Assembly: GCA_963717765.1 (NCBI GenBank)
Contig: CAVQWX010000001.1
Location: forward strand, 248,001-312,000
Source: JACDER01 sp963717765
Lineage (GTDB): Bacteria > Actinomycetota > Thermoleophilia > Gaiellales > Gaiellaceae
Direction: 5' to 3'
DNA length: 64,000 nucleotides
Shown here in pieces: positions 7,722 to 16,333 of this stretch. Position 1 is the first letter of the stretch. Every line of letters starts with the position of its first letter. The notes beneath the pieces were generated by a model. The model worked only from the letters and a program-made list of their open reading frames with translations, was not told the origin of the DNA and did not search any database. The translations under genes were made by a program, and so were the position numbers.

Positions 7722-9601
7722 CAGGTTCGCTCGAAGACCTCTTCCCAGCGCGAGAGGAGCGATTGGAGCTCGGCGCGCGCGCGGCGGTGCGCCGCGAGCG
7801 TCTCGACGTCCGTCCAGTCGTCGGAGAGCTTCTGCTCCAGTTCTGCGACCGCGCGCTCGCGCTCCTGGATCTCGGTCTCGATCCGCTCGAGCTCGCTGGG
7901 GTGCCTCGGCGTGGGCTTCGGGGGAGGCGCGGGCTTGGTCTTCGGGGGACGAGGCTCTGTCGGCACCGGCGGAGCTTCCAGCTCGGCGCGCCGGCGGACG
8001 TAGTCGGCCCAGCCGCCGTCATAGGAGCGCAGCCCTCCGTCTTCGATCGCCAGAGTCCGTTCCGCTACTCCATCCAGCAACGCGCGGTCGTGCGAGACGA
8101 GCAGGACGGTGCCGGGGAAGGCCTCCAGCGCAGCCTCGAGTGCCTCGCGGCTCTCGAGGTCGAGGTGGTTCGTCGGTTCGTCGAGGACGAGGAAGTTCGC
8201 TCCCGAGGCCACGACGAGTGCGAGCGCGAGTCGACGCCGCTCACCGCCCGAGAGCGCTGTGACCGGCTTCTGCTGCTCCTCCCAGCCGGAGAAGAGGAAG
8301 CGCCCGAGTAGGTTCTGCGCGTCGGGACGCCGCAGGCCGGTCGCGCCCTGCGCACACTCGAGCACGGAGCCGCGCTCGTCGAGCTCCACGTCCTGCTGGG
8401 AGAAATACGCGACCTCGACCCCGTGGCCGAGTCGCACCCGGCCGCCGTTGTGCTCGTGGCGGCCGAGCATCGTCTCGAGCAGCGTGGTCTTCCCCGACCC
8501 ATTCGGGCCGACGAGCGCGGCATGCTCCCCGCGCTCGATCGCGAAGCTCGCGTTCAACAACCTACGGTCGCCGGCGGTGACGCCGAGATCCTCGGACTCG
8601 ACCACGGTGCGGCCGCTACGTGCGGGATTGAGGAACTCGAAGCCAAGCCGCCTCCCTGTCCGCGTCAGCAGCTCTATCTCGCCCTGCGCCTTGGCCTGCT
8701 CCTTCTCCAGGCGAGCGATGTGCGTCATCTTGGCTTGCGCTTTGCGTGCCATCTTCGGCGAGGACGCGCGGAAGCGCTCGACGAAGCGCTCCAGCCGTGC
8801 GATGTCGCGGCCGACGCGATCGGCGGCCTTCGAGGCCGCGTGCAGCCGGGCCGCCTTCTCGCGGCGCCACTCGTGCCAGGGGCCTGCGAAGTAGGTCGAG
8901 CGGCCGGCCTCCAGCTCCAGCACGGCCGTCGTCGTCGCCTCGAGGAACCAGCGGTCGTGCGCGACGAGGATGACGGCCGCATCGGTGGACTGCAGCGTCT
9001 GCTCGAGCCACTCGATGTTGTTCACGTCCAGGTGGTTGGTCGGCTCGTCGAGGAGGAGCAGGTCGGGGTCGCCGCCGAGCGAGCGCGCGAGCGAGGCGCG
9101 CGTCAGCTCCCCGCCCGAGAACGTGTCCAGCTCCCGGTCGAGGTCGTCGTCGGCGAAACCGAGGCCGCGCAGCGCCGCGTCCACGCGCTCGCGCCAGGCG
9201 TAGCCGCCCGCATGCTCGAGGCGCGCCTGCGCCTCGGAGTAGCGGCGGAGCGTCGCGGGCTCGTGTTCGCCGGAGGCCATCGCGTGCTCGAGGCGCGTGA
9301 GCTCCTGCTCGGTCGCGATCAGGTCGCCGGCGCCGGAGAGCGCGTATTCGCGTAGGGACAGTCCCCGCTCGAGTGGCGGCCGCTGGTCGTGCAGCGCGAC
9401 CCGCGTCCCCTTCTCGAAGGCGAGCTCGCCGCCGTGCAGCTCCGTCTCGCCCGCCAGGATCCGGAGCAACGTCGTCTTGCCGGTCCCGTTGGGGCCGGAC
9501 AGGGAGAGCCGGTCACGCCGCTCGACCTTGAACGAGACTCCGTCGAACAGGAGCGAGCCGGCGATCTCCTTTCGAAGATTGGTGCCGATCACTACGGCCA
9601 T
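7721..9601 (-). CDS. ABC-F family ATPase (ribosome-associated, Uup/EttA class)
   Basis: A 626-residue soluble protein with two ABC modules and no membrane segment. First Walker A 36-44 (GPNGTGKTT), signature FSGGE (161-165), Walker B LLLLDEPTNH (181-190); a long charged linker (about 240-320) in the place of the P-site tRNA-interacting arm; second Walker A 365-373 (GPNGSGKTT), signature LSGGERRR (450-457) and Walker B LVLDEPTNHL. A Glu/Arg-rich coiled-coil tail (about 555-626) resembles Uup. ABC-F proteins act in the ribosomal E site; some give antibiotic resistance and are controlled by leader peptides. The upstream region (9592-9944) is a duplicated, hairpin-rich leader that repeats this gene's first 17 codons. 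Confidence 0.92.
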   Translation of the reverse strand: MAVVIGTNLRKEIAGSLLFDGVSFKVERRDRLSLSGPNGTGKTTLLRILAGETELHGGELAFEKGTRVALHDQRPPLERGLSLREYALSGAGDLIATEQELTRLEHAMASGEHEPATLRRYSEAQARLEHAGGYAWRERVDAALRGLGFADDDLDRELDTFSGGELTRASLARSLGGDPDLLLLDEPTNHLDVNNIEWLEQTLQSTDAAVILVAHDRWFLEATTTAVLELEAGRSTYFAGPWHEWRREKAARLHAASKAADRVGRDIARLERFVERFRASSPKMARKAQAKMTHIARLEKEQAKAQGEIELLTRTGRRLGFEFLNPARSGRTVVESEDLGVTAGDRRLLNASFAIERGEHAALVGPNGSGKTTLLETMLGRHEHNGGRVRLGHGVEVAYFSQQDVELDERGSVLECAQGATGLRRPDAQNLLGRFLFSGWEEQQKPVTALSGGERRRLALALVVASGANFLVLDEPTNHLDLESREALEAALEAFPGTVLLVSHDRALLDGVAERTLAIEDGGLRSYDGGWADYVRRRAELEAPPVPTEPRPPKTKPAPPPKPTPRHPSELERIETEIQERERAVAELEQKLSDDWTDVETLAAHRRARAELQSLLSRWEEVFERT

Positions 9602-9745
9602 TGCAGTCCGCGGGCTTCGGTGGTAGGGCGGAGCGGGGCGTGTCTCGGCGGGGCTGGGCTTGGCCCAGCCTTAGCCAAAGAAGCGGTAGGCCCGCAGGTA
9701 GGGGTGAAGGAGGGGGCTCGCGGGGGAACCATGGGTTCCCCCGCG
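9553..9745 (-). repeat. Tandem leader repeat, proximal unit (ABC-F start plus two hairpins)
   Basis: One of two tandem units (period about 197-200 bp). From the ABC-F side it holds the first 17 codons of the gene, a short spacer, hairpin 1 (9652-9670, 8-bp arms around GGCTGGGC) and hairpin 2 (9719-9745, perfect 12-bp arms around CGCGGGGGAACC with a 3-nt loop). The other unit has equivalents of each element at the same spacing. No U-tract follows either hairpin, so they are not classical terminators on either strand. Confidence 0.8.
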
Positions 9746-9798
9746 CAAAGCGAGCCGGCGATCTCTTTTCGGAGGTTGGTGGCGATCACTACGGCCAT
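9592..9798 (-). CDS. Candidate leader ORF overlapping the ABC-F start
   Basis: A 68-codon frame upstream of the ABC-F gene. Its first 16 codons repeat the ABC-F N-terminus (MAVVIATNLRKEIAGS) with one amino-acid change, and it then continues as GEPMVPPRAPSFTP plus a Pro/Ala-rich tail. The stop (TAG, 9592-9594) lies within the third and fourth codons of the ABC-F gene, whose ATG is 9599-9601, so translation of this frame would end exactly at the ABC-F start. It resembles a resistance-gene leader peptide, or a scar of a truncated ABC-F copy. Whether it is translated is not known. An internal start at 9732 (MVPPRAP) would lie in a hairpin loop. Confidence 0.4.
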   Translation of the reverse strand: MAVVIATNLRKEIAGSLCAGEPMVPPRAPSFTPTCGPTASLAKAGPSPAPPRHAPLRPTTEARGLQWP

Positions 9799-9944
9799 TT
9801 CACGTAGTCCGCATTCGGGTGGTCGAGTGCAGCGGTGTGCCCGTCGGCGAAGCCGGGCTTCGCCCGGCGAGAGCCGAAGAAATCGCCGGCCTGCAAGCGG
9901 GTGTGAAGGAGGGGGCTCGTGGGGGGACCATGGGTTCCCCCACG
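9750..9944 (-). repeat. Tandem leader repeat, distal unit
   Basis: Second unit of the duplication. It repeats the ABC-F start (ATG at 9796-9798) and has hairpin 1 at 9852-9868 (arms GCCGGGC/GCCCGGC) and hairpin 2 at 9918-9944 (arms beginning CGTGGGGG). Compared with the proximal unit, hairpin 1 has a T-A to C-G pair exchange and hairpin 2 a C-G to T-A exchange, so pairing is kept while sequence changes; hairpin 2 also has one G-T wobble. The unit fills the space between the ABC-F leader and the holin-like gene. Together the two units account for the whole 362-bp gap 9602-9963. Confidence 0.8.
9800..9931 (-). CDS. Second candidate leader ORF (paralogous to the first)
   Basis: A 43-codon frame starting MVPPRAPSFTP and ending at a TGA (9800-9802) placed 1 nt before the ATG of the downstream leader ORF (9798). 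It is homologous in frame to the tail of that ORF. Over the 14 codons GEPMVPPRAPSFTP the two copies differ at four bases, all silent third positions (Val, Pro, Thr, Pro codons). That pattern points to translation of this stretch, although part of it is also constrained by a hairpin. The start codon used is uncertain: the ATG sits in the hairpin loop and a GTG lies 12 bp upstream. Confidence 0.35.
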   Translation of the reverse strand: MVPPRAPSFTPACRPAISSALAGRSPASPTGTPLHSTTRMRTT

Positions 9945-9963
9945 TTAGGCCATGCGACTAAGA

Positions 9964-10374
9964 CTAGGTAAGCGGCGTCTGCTTCTTCTTGGGTGCCGCT
10001 CGGCCCGCGAGCGCGTTCACGAGCACGTTTGCGGCCCAGACGATGAGCGCGGTTCCCGCGACCGACCAGAAACCGCCCACGTCGAAGCCGGGGACGAGCC
10101 ACGCGGTCAGCGCGACCATCCCCATGTTGATCAGGAAGAGGAACAGGCCCAGCGTGAGGATGATCAGGATGCAGCTGACGAACATCACGAGCGGCTTGAT
10201 GATGAGGTTGACGATCCAGAGGACGGCCGCCGCGATCAGGAGATCGGAGAACTCGTTGTAGCCGACGCTGTCGATCCACCGGCTCGCGAGCCACAGCGCG
10301 AGGAGGTTCGCGCCGAAGCCGAGGACGATCCGGATCGGCCAGTCGAGCGGCGTGTCGCCGCGTTGATCCGGCAC
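9964..10374 (-). CDS. Phage-holin-4-superfamily (YvlD-like) membrane protein
   Basis: A 136-residue protein with four hydrophobic segments and the family pattern (ANLLALWLASRWIDSVGY..., AAAVLWIVNLIIKPLVMFVS, LTLGLFLFLINMGMVALTAWLVPGF, ANVLVNAL). Members of this family (YvlD, mycobacterial phage-holin-like) are chromosomal membrane proteins of unknown role, not evidence of a prophage. The start is GTG (10372-10374), which overlaps the transketolase TAG by 1 bp (TAGTG), so translation is likely coupled to tkt. Confidence 0.8.
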   Translation of the reverse strand: MPDQRGDTPLDWPIRIVLGFGANLLALWLASRWIDSVGYNEFSDLLIAAAVLWIVNLIIKPLVMFVSCILIILTLGLFLFLINMGMVALTAWLVPGFDVGGFWSVAGTALIVWAANVLVNALAGRAAPKKKQTPLT

Positions 10375-12224
10375 TAAGCGACTGCCCTTGCGCCCACGAG
10401 GCTCTTGGCCGCGTCGGCGATGTGCTCGGCGTCGATCCCGGCCGCCGCGAGCAGCTCGGCCGGCTTGCCCGAACCGGGCATCCCGTCGACCGCGAGCTTC
10501 ACCACCGTCGGCTTTTCGTCCACCTCGGCGAACGCCGAGAGGACGGCCTCCCCGAGCCCACCCTCGGGCCAGTGGTCCTCGACGGTCACGATGCGGCCGT
10601 CGGTCGCCTCCGCGGCGGCGCGCAGGCCCTCGACGTCGACCGGCTTGACCGAGTAGAGATCGACGACACGGGCGTTGATCCCCTCGCCCGCCAGCGCGTC
10701 GGCGGCTTCGAGCGCCTCGTGCAGCGTGATCCCGGCGCCGACGATCGTCACGTCGTCCTCGTCCGAGGAGCGGGCGACGCGGCTGCCGCCGATGGGGAAG
10801 TCCTCATCCGGTCCATAGATCACGGGCGTCGCGGCGCGCGTGGTGCGCATGTACGAGATGCCCGGGAGGCCGGCCATCTGCTCGACGAGCTTGGCCGTCT
10901 GGTTCGCGTCGGACGGGTAGAGGACGGTGCTCGAATGGACGGCCCGAAACTCCGCGAGATCCTCGAGCGCCATCTGCGACGGACCGTCCTCGCCGATGGA
11001 CACGCCGGCGTGCGAGCCGCACAGGCTCATGTTCGCGCGCGAGATGGCGGCCATGCGGACGAAGTCGTAGGCGCGCGCGAAGAACGCGGCGAACGTGGAC
11101 GCGAACGGGTGCCATTTGCGCACCTGCAAGCCGACGGCGGCCGCGACCATCTGCTGCTCCGCGATGTACATCTCGAAGTAGCGGTCGGGGTGGGCGTCGC
11201 GGAAGAACTCCGCGTAGGTCGAGTTCGAGACCTCGCCGTCCACGGCGACGACGTCGCCGCGCATGTCCCCGAGGGCGCGCAGCGCTTCGCCGTATGCCGT
11301 GCGCGTTGCGACGTCCTTGCTGCCCACTTCGTACGTGGGCAGCTCCCCGCCCTTGACCTCGAACGTGTGTGGCTCGGCCGCTTCGGGCTTGGGGACGTCG
11401 ACGACGATGTTCCGGATGCCCCCGAGCTCCTCGATCGCCTCGTCGGGGTGGTCGAGCGCCTTCCCGTGCCAGCCCAGCTGGTTCTCGACCTCCTTGACGC
11501 CCTTGCCCTTGAGCGTGTGCGCGACGATCACGGTCGGCTGACCGTGGGTATGCAGCGCCTCCTGGTACGCGCGGTCGATTTCCTCGAGGTCATGTCCTTC
11601 GATCTCGATCGCCTTCCAGCCGAAGGCCTCTGCCCGCTTCGCGTACGAGTTGAGGTCCCAGCCGTGCATCGTCTCACCGCGCTGGCCGAGCCGGTTCACG
11701 TCGATGATCGCGGTCAGGTTCTCGAGCTCGTAGAAGGCGGCGTGCTCGAACGCCTCCCACATTGAGCCCTCGGCCATCTCGCTGTCGCCGCACAGACACC
11801 AGACGCGGTACGGCAGCTTGTCGAGGTACTTCCCGGAGAGCGCGACCCCGACCGAGATCGGGAGCCCCTGGCCGAGGGAGCCGGTGGCGACGTCGACCCA
11901 CGGAATCTCGGGGGTGGGATGGCCTTCCATGCGGCTGCCGAAGACGCGGAACGTGAGCAGCTCGTCGTCCGTGATCGCGCCGGCGGCCTTGAACATGGAG
12001 TAGAGGAGGGGGGAGGCGTGGCCCTTGGAGAAGATGAGGTGGTCGTTGTTCGGGTTCCCGGGGTTGTCGAAGTCGTAGTGGAGGTATTTCGACATCAGCA
12101 CGGCCATCAGGTCGGCCGCAGACATCGACGAGGTGGGATGGCCAGATTTCGTCACGTTCGCGGCGCGAATCGAGTCGACCCGCAGCTGCTGTCCGAGCTC
12201 TCTCCAATTGTCCACTTCGGTCAT
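10374..12224 (-). CDS. tkt: Transketolase
   Basis: Thiamine-diphosphate enzyme that moves two-carbon ketol units between sugar phosphates in the non-oxidative pentose phosphate pathway. The 616-residue protein has the substrate/cofactor region SGHPTSSMSAADL near the N-terminus, GSLGQGLPISVGVALSG, the ThDP motif GDSEMAEG...DVNRLGQ (CGDSEMAEGSMWEAFEHA), the pyrimidine-binding domain (MYIAEQQMVAAAVGL), and a C-terminal domain ending LLAAAGIDAEHI. The short length is like the compact transketolases of animals and some actinobacteria (E. coli TktA is about 660 aa). SD GAGAGGAG precedes ATG 12224. It is divergent from rpiB (59 bp apart), so both halves of the pathway share a control region. Confidence 0.95.
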   Translation of the reverse strand: MTEVDNWRELGQQLRVDSIRAANVTKSGHPTSSMSAADLMAVLMSKYLHYDFDNPGNPNNDHLIFSKGHASPLLYSMFKAAGAITDDELLTFRVFGSRMEGHPTPEIPWVDVATGSLGQGLPISVGVALSGKYLDKLPYRVWCLCGDSEMAEGSMWEAFEHAAFYELENLTAIIDVNRLGQRGETMHGWDLNSYAKRAEAFGWKAIEIEGHDLEEIDRAYQEALHTHGQPTVIVAHTLKGKGVKEVENQLGWHGKALDHPDEAIEELGGIRNIVVDVPKPEAAEPHTFEVKGGELPTYEVGSKDVATRTAYGEALRALGDMRGDVVAVDGEVSNSTYAEFFRDAHPDRYFEMYIAEQQMVAAAVGLQVRKWHPFASTFAAFFARAYDFVRMAAISRANMSLCGSHAGVSIGEDGPSQMALEDLAEFRAVHSSTVLYPSDANQTAKLVEQMAGLPGISYMRTTRAATPVIYGPDEDFPIGGSRVARSSDEDDVTIVGAGITLHEALEAADALAGEGINARVVDLYSVKPVDVEGLRAAAEATDGRIVTVEDHWPEGGLGEAVLSAFAEVDEKPTVVKLAVDGMPGSGKPAELLAAAGIDAEHIADAAKSLVGARAVA

Positions 12225-12283
12225 CCCTGCTCCTCTCGTAGTCCCTTGGCCGGAGCATAGTACGGTCGAGTAGCCTTGCCGCT

Positions 12284-12742
12284 GTGAGGGTCGCCGTCGC
12301 GTTCGACCACCGCGGGGTGAAGCTCCGCCAGCGCACGCTCGAGGATCTCGAGGCGCTCGGTCACGAGGCGATCGACCTCGGGACGGACAAGACCGAGCCC
12401 CGGATCGACTACCCGGACAAGGCGCTCGAGCTCGGCCGCACGATCCTGGACGGCACGGCCAACCGAGGGATCCTCATCTGCGGCTCTGGGGTGGGCGCCT
12501 CGGTCGCGGCCGCGAAGATCCCCGGGATCCGCGCGGCGATCTGCCACGACATCTATTCGGCGCACCAGGGCGTAGAGCATGACGACATGAACGTCCTCTG
12601 CCTCGGGTCGGAGGTGGTCGGGCCCGAGCTGGCCGCCGACCTGATCAAGGCGTTCCTCGGGGCGGAGTTCATAGGGGGCGGCCGCTACGAGCGGCGCCTG
12701 GAGAAAATCAAGAGGATTGAGGAGATGGGAATCAATGCCTAA
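12284..12742 (+). CDS. rpiB: Ribose-5-phosphate isomerase B
   Basis: Interconverts ribose 5-phosphate and ribulose 5-phosphate. The 152-residue protein follows the RpiB pattern: FDHRG (7-11) near the phosphate site, TDYP-like IDYPDKA, and LICGSGVG with C66 at the exact position of the E. coli RpiB catalytic Cys66. That is notable because mycobacterial RpiB enzymes replace this Cys. The EHDDMNVLCLGS motif also matches. Start GTG 12284. The last 8 bp overlap the tal start. First gene of a long plus-strand operon of sugar-phosphate enzymes. Confidence 0.95.
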   Translation: MRVAVAFDHRGVKLRQRTLEDLEALGHEAIDLGTDKTEPRIDYPDKALELGRTILDGTANRGILICGSGVGASVAAAKIPGIRAAICHDIYSAHQGVEHDDMNVLCLGSEVVGPELAADLIKAFLGAEFIGGGRYERRLEKIKRIEEMGINA

Positions 12743-13847
12743 GAGCCGGCTACTTCAGCTCTCGGAGCTGGGACAGAGCGTGTGGATCGACTACCTCTCG
12801 CGGGACCTGATCCACCAGGGAGAGCTCGAGCGGATGACGGAGGAGGACGCAGTCGTCGGCGTCACCTCCAATCCGACGATCTTCCAGAAGGCGATCTCGC
12901 AGGGAGACGCCTACGACGAGCAGCTGCGCGAGCTGCTGGCGGAGGACCAGGACGACGTCGAGGTCTTCTTCCGGCTCGCGGAGCGCGATGTGAGCGACGC
13001 GTGCGACCTCCTCCACGGCATCTGGGAGGAAAGCGCGGGCCGCGACGGATATGTCTCGATCGAGGTCGACCCGAACCTCGCGTACCAGCGCGACGCCACC
13101 TTCGAGCAGGCGAAGGAGCTGCACGAGCGCATCAAGAAGCCGAACCTGTTCGTGAAGATCCCGGGCACCGAGCCCGGCCTCGGCGCGATCGAGGACTCGA
13201 TCGCCGCGGGCCGCTCGATCAACATCACCTTGCTCTTCTCGCTCGAGCGCCACAAGGAGGTCATGGAGGCCTACGTCCACGGGATCGAGCGCCTGATCGA
13301 AAGCGGCGGCGACCCGAGCCGGGTCGCCTCGGTGGCCAGCTACTTCGTCTCTCGGGTGGACACGGAAGCGGACAAGCGGCTGGAGGAGATCGGCACGGAG
13401 GAGGCGCGCGCGCTGCTCGGCCAGCTGGCCATCGCGAACGCGAAGCGCGCGTACGAGAACTACCTGGAGGTGTTCTCCGGCGAACGCTGGAAGGCGCTCG
13501 AGGAGAAGGGCGCGACGCGCCAGCGTTGCTTGTGGGCTTCCACTTCGACCAAGAATCCCGACTACCGCGACACGCTGTACGTCGAAGAGCTGATCGGCCC
13601 CGAGACCGTAGACACCATGCCCGAGGAGACGATCCAGGCCTTCCAGGACCACGGGCAGGTCGCGCTGACCCTCACCGAGGGAGTCGACGAGGCCAAGCAG
13701 GTCTTTGAGCGCCTGGCAGCGCTCGGCGTCGACTACGACGATGTGACAGCGGTGCTGGAGAAGGAGGGCGTGGAGAAGTTCTCCGACTCGTTCTCGGAGC
13801 TGATGGAGGGGATCAAGGCCAAGCGCGGCGAGCTCGTCTCCGCATGA
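12735..13847 (+). CDS. tal: Transaldolase
   Basis: Transfers a dihydroxyacetone unit between sedoheptulose 7-phosphate and glyceraldehyde 3-phosphate. The 370-residue protein has the N-terminal signature GVTSNPTIFQKAI and the Schiff-base lysine K141 in NLFVKIPGTEPG, then RCLWASTSTKNPDY near the C-terminus. ATG 12735 is preceded by GAGGAG at 12719-12724. In several bacteria this long type of transaldolase is fused to phosphoglucose isomerase. Here the two are separate but overlap by 4 bp (ATGA), which shows the split or pre-fusion arrangement of that bifunctional protein. Confidence 0.95.
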   Translation: MPKSRLLQLSELGQSVWIDYLSRDLIHQGELERMTEEDAVVGVTSNPTIFQKAISQGDAYDEQLRELLAEDQDDVEVFFRLAERDVSDACDLLHGIWEESAGRDGYVSIEVDPNLAYQRDATFEQAKELHERIKKPNLFVKIPGTEPGLGAIEDSIAAGRSINITLLFSLERHKEVMEAYVHGIERLIESGGDPSRVASVASYFVSRVDTEADKRLEEIGTEEARALLGQLAIANAKRAYENYLEVFSGERWKALEEKGATRQRCLWASTSTKNPDYRDTLYVEELIGPETVDTMPEETIQAFQDHGQVALTLTEGVDEAKQVFERLAALGVDYDDVTAVLEKEGVEKFSDSFSELMEGIKAKRGELVSA

Positions 13848-15187
13848 GCGACGGGCAGGAGCTGGTCGAGCGGATCTGGGCGCGTGACCCCACCGTCTGG
13901 ACGGGAGAGGACGAGGCGCAGTGGCTCGGGTGGCTGGACGAGCCCTTCCGCGAGCTCGACCTGACCGCACTTCCCACCGGCCAGTACGAGCACTACGTCC
14001 TGTTGGGCATGGGCGGGTCGAGCCTCGCCCCGGAGGTCTTCCGCCGCACATTCGAGTCCCGTAACTTCCACGTCCTCGACACCACGCATCCGCAGGCGAT
14101 CCGCCGCCTGCAGGAGTCGATCGACGTCGAGCGCAGCTTCTTCGTCGCGTCCTCCAAGTCGGGCACGACGCTGGAGACGCGCTCGCACCTGGAGCACTTC
14201 TGGCAGCTGGCCGGCCGCGATCCAGAACAGTTCGCCGTCGTGACCGACCCCGGTTCCGAGCTGGAGGCGCTCGCCGAGGAACGCGGCTTCCGTGCCGTCT
14301 TCCACGGCGAGCCGACCATCGGGGGTCGCTACTCGGCCCTCTCCGCCTTCGGGCTCGTCGCGGCGGCCTTGATCGGCGCCGACACCGACCGCATTCGCAG
14401 CCGGGCCGCGGAGATGGCCCGGAACTGCCGCGCGGAACAGGACAATCCCGGCCTCCAGCTCGGCCTCCACTTCGGGCACGGCTGGAACGACGGGCGCGAC
14501 AAGATCTGCATCGAGAACACGCCGGGCGGATTCGGCCTGTGGGCGGAGCAGTTGATCGCCGAATCGACGGGCAAGGAGGGCAAGGGGCTCGTGCCCGCGC
14601 CGGGCGAATCGCCGGCGGGACCGGATCGGCAGCGCGCCGAGGTGCGGATCGGCGACCCCTACGACCTCGGCGCCGAGTTCTTCCGCTGGGAGTTCGCCAC
14701 GGCGGTCGCCGGCTCGATCCTCGGGATCAACGCCTTCAACCAGCCGGACGTGCAGTCCGCCAAGGACCGGACGAACGAGATCCTCGGGAGCGGCTCCGAT
14801 CCGGACGTCGAGCCGCAGGGCTCGCTCGACGACCTGCTGGAGGGGGCCGAGGAGCGTAACTACGTGTGCGTGCAGGCCTTCGTCGACCCGACCGACGAAA
14901 ACGAGTCCAGGGTCATGGAGCTCGTGCAGACCATCCGGGCGCGTACGGGCTGCGTCACGACCCACGGCTTCGGCCCGCGCTACCTCCACTCGACGGGCCA
15001 GCTGCACAAGGGCGGCCCGCCGATCGGCCGGTTCGTCCAGATCGTCGACGACACCGGCAAGGAGATCCCGATCCCGGGCAAGGACTTCGGCTTCGGCAAG
15101 CTCATCCGCGCGCAGGCAGCCGGCGACTTCGCCTCGCTGCAGGAGCGTGGCCGTCCCATCGTGCGAATCCGAATGGAGGACATTTGA
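13844..15187 (+). CDS. pgi: Glucose-6-phosphate isomerase
   Basis: Interconverts glucose 6-phosphate and fructose 6-phosphate. The 447-residue protein is of the shorter kind found as the C-terminal half of transaldolase-PGI fusions. It has the phosphate-binding GMGGSSLAPE (55-64), SKSGTTLE (104-111) and, later, the ENTPGGFGLWAEQLIAESTGKEGKG region and HKGGPPIGRFVQI. Its ATG overlaps the tal stop (ATGA). A 166-bp intergenic stretch containing a dispersed hairpin repeat separates it from gnd. Confidence 0.93.
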   Translation: MSDGQELVERIWARDPTVWTGEDEAQWLGWLDEPFRELDLTALPTGQYEHYVLLGMGGSSLAPEVFRRTFESRNFHVLDTTHPQAIRRLQESIDVERSFFVASSKSGTTLETRSHLEHFWQLAGRDPEQFAVVTDPGSELEALAEERGFRAVFHGEPTIGGRYSALSAFGLVAAALIGADTDRIRSRAAEMARNCRAEQDNPGLQLGLHFGHGWNDGRDKICIENTPGGFGLWAEQLIAESTGKEGKGLVPAPGESPAGPDRQRAEVRIGDPYDLGAEFFRWEFATAVAGSILGINAFNQPDVQSAKDRTNEILGSGSDPDVEPQGSLDDLLEGAEERNYVCVQAFVDPTDENESRVMELVQTIRARTGCVTTHGFGPRYLHSTGQLHKGGPPIGRFVQIVDDTGKEIPIPGKDFGFGKLIRAQAAGDFASLQERGRPIVRIRMEDI

Positions 15188-15238
15188 TAGTGCTCCGCCC
15201 GCCGGCTGCGGCGCGCGCTGCCGGCTGCAAAGCTTCGC

Positions 15239-15300
15239 AAGGCGGCGTCCTCAGCCGCGCCCGTATTCTCCGAATACGAGCGCTCCCTGCGTCCTTGCCT
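15239..15300. repeat. Dispersed intergenic hairpin repeat, copy 1
   Basis: Lies between pgi and gnd. The core is a hairpin CGTATTC-TCC-GAATACG (15262-15278) extended by a further 4-bp GC helix, flanked by AGGCGGC on the left and TTGCCT on the right. A second copy lies at 26978-27040 with the same flanks and a hairpin whose inner T-A pair has become G-C, which preserves the fold. The segment has no coding signal on either strand. It may act as a transcript-processing or attenuation signal inside the operon or be a mobile REP-like element. Confidence 0.65.
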
Positions 15301-15353
15301 GACTCGCTTTTCGCGCGGCAGACGCATCACCGCAACCGACGGGAGGAGCACTG

Positions 15354-16333
15354 ATGCAACTCGGAATGGTGGGGCTCGGCCGCATGGGCGCGGGCATGAC
15401 CAACCGCCTCAGCAAGCGCGGGCATGACATGAAGACCTACGACCCGAACGTCGACTCGACGGCAGGCTCGCTGGAGGAGCTCGTCCAGGAGCTCGACAAG
15501 CCCCGCTCGGTCTGGATGATGGTCCCGGCCGCGATCGTGGAGGGGATAATCGGCGAACTCGCGCCGCACCTCGAGGCGGGGGACACGATCATCGACGGCG
15601 GCAACTCGTACTACGTCGACGATCTGCGCCGCTCCGGCGAGCTGTCGAAAAAGGGCCTCCACTACCTCGACATCGGCGTCTCCGGCGGCGTCTGGGGCCT
15701 CGAGCGCGGCTTCTGCATGATGGTCGGCGGCGACGTCGAGGCGGTCGAGCGGCTCGAGCCGGTGCTCGACGACCTCGCCCCTGGCGTGGACGCCGCGGAG
15801 CGCACGCCGGGCCGTTCCGGCGAGCCCGCTCAGGCCGAAAAGGGATGGCTCCACTGCGGCCCCAGCGGCGCGGGCCACTTCGTGAAGATGGTGCACAACG
15901 GGATCGAGTACGGGCTCATGCAGGCCTACGCCGAGGGGTTGAACGTCCTCAAGCACGCGAACGTGGGTGACACGCAACAGGAGACCGACGCCGAGACGAC
16001 TCCTCTTCGCGATCCCGATCACTACCGCTACGACCTCGACCTCGCCTCGGTCACCGAACTGTGGCGGCGGGGAAGCGTCATCTCCTCCTGGCTGCTCGAT
16101 CTGACGGCGACCGCGCTCGTCGACAGCCCGGATCTGGACGGCTACGCGGGTCGGGTCTCGGACTCCGGAGAGGGTCGTTGGACGCTGCACGCCGCGATCG
16201 ACGAGTCGGTCCCGGCGCCCGTACTGTCCGCCGCTCTGTACGAGCGCTTCGACTCGCGCGGCGAGGCCGAGTTCGCCAACAAGCTCCTGTCCGCCATGCG
16301 GCACGCCTTCGGCGGCCACCTCGAGAAGCAGGC

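Noticed and set aside
9964..10374. Prophage holin
   Set aside because: The family is chromosomal and widespread, and no lysin, integrase or structural phage gene is present.
10422..11765. 447-codon plus-strand frame opposite tkt
   Set aside because: Antisense shadow of transketolase with no recognisable motif.
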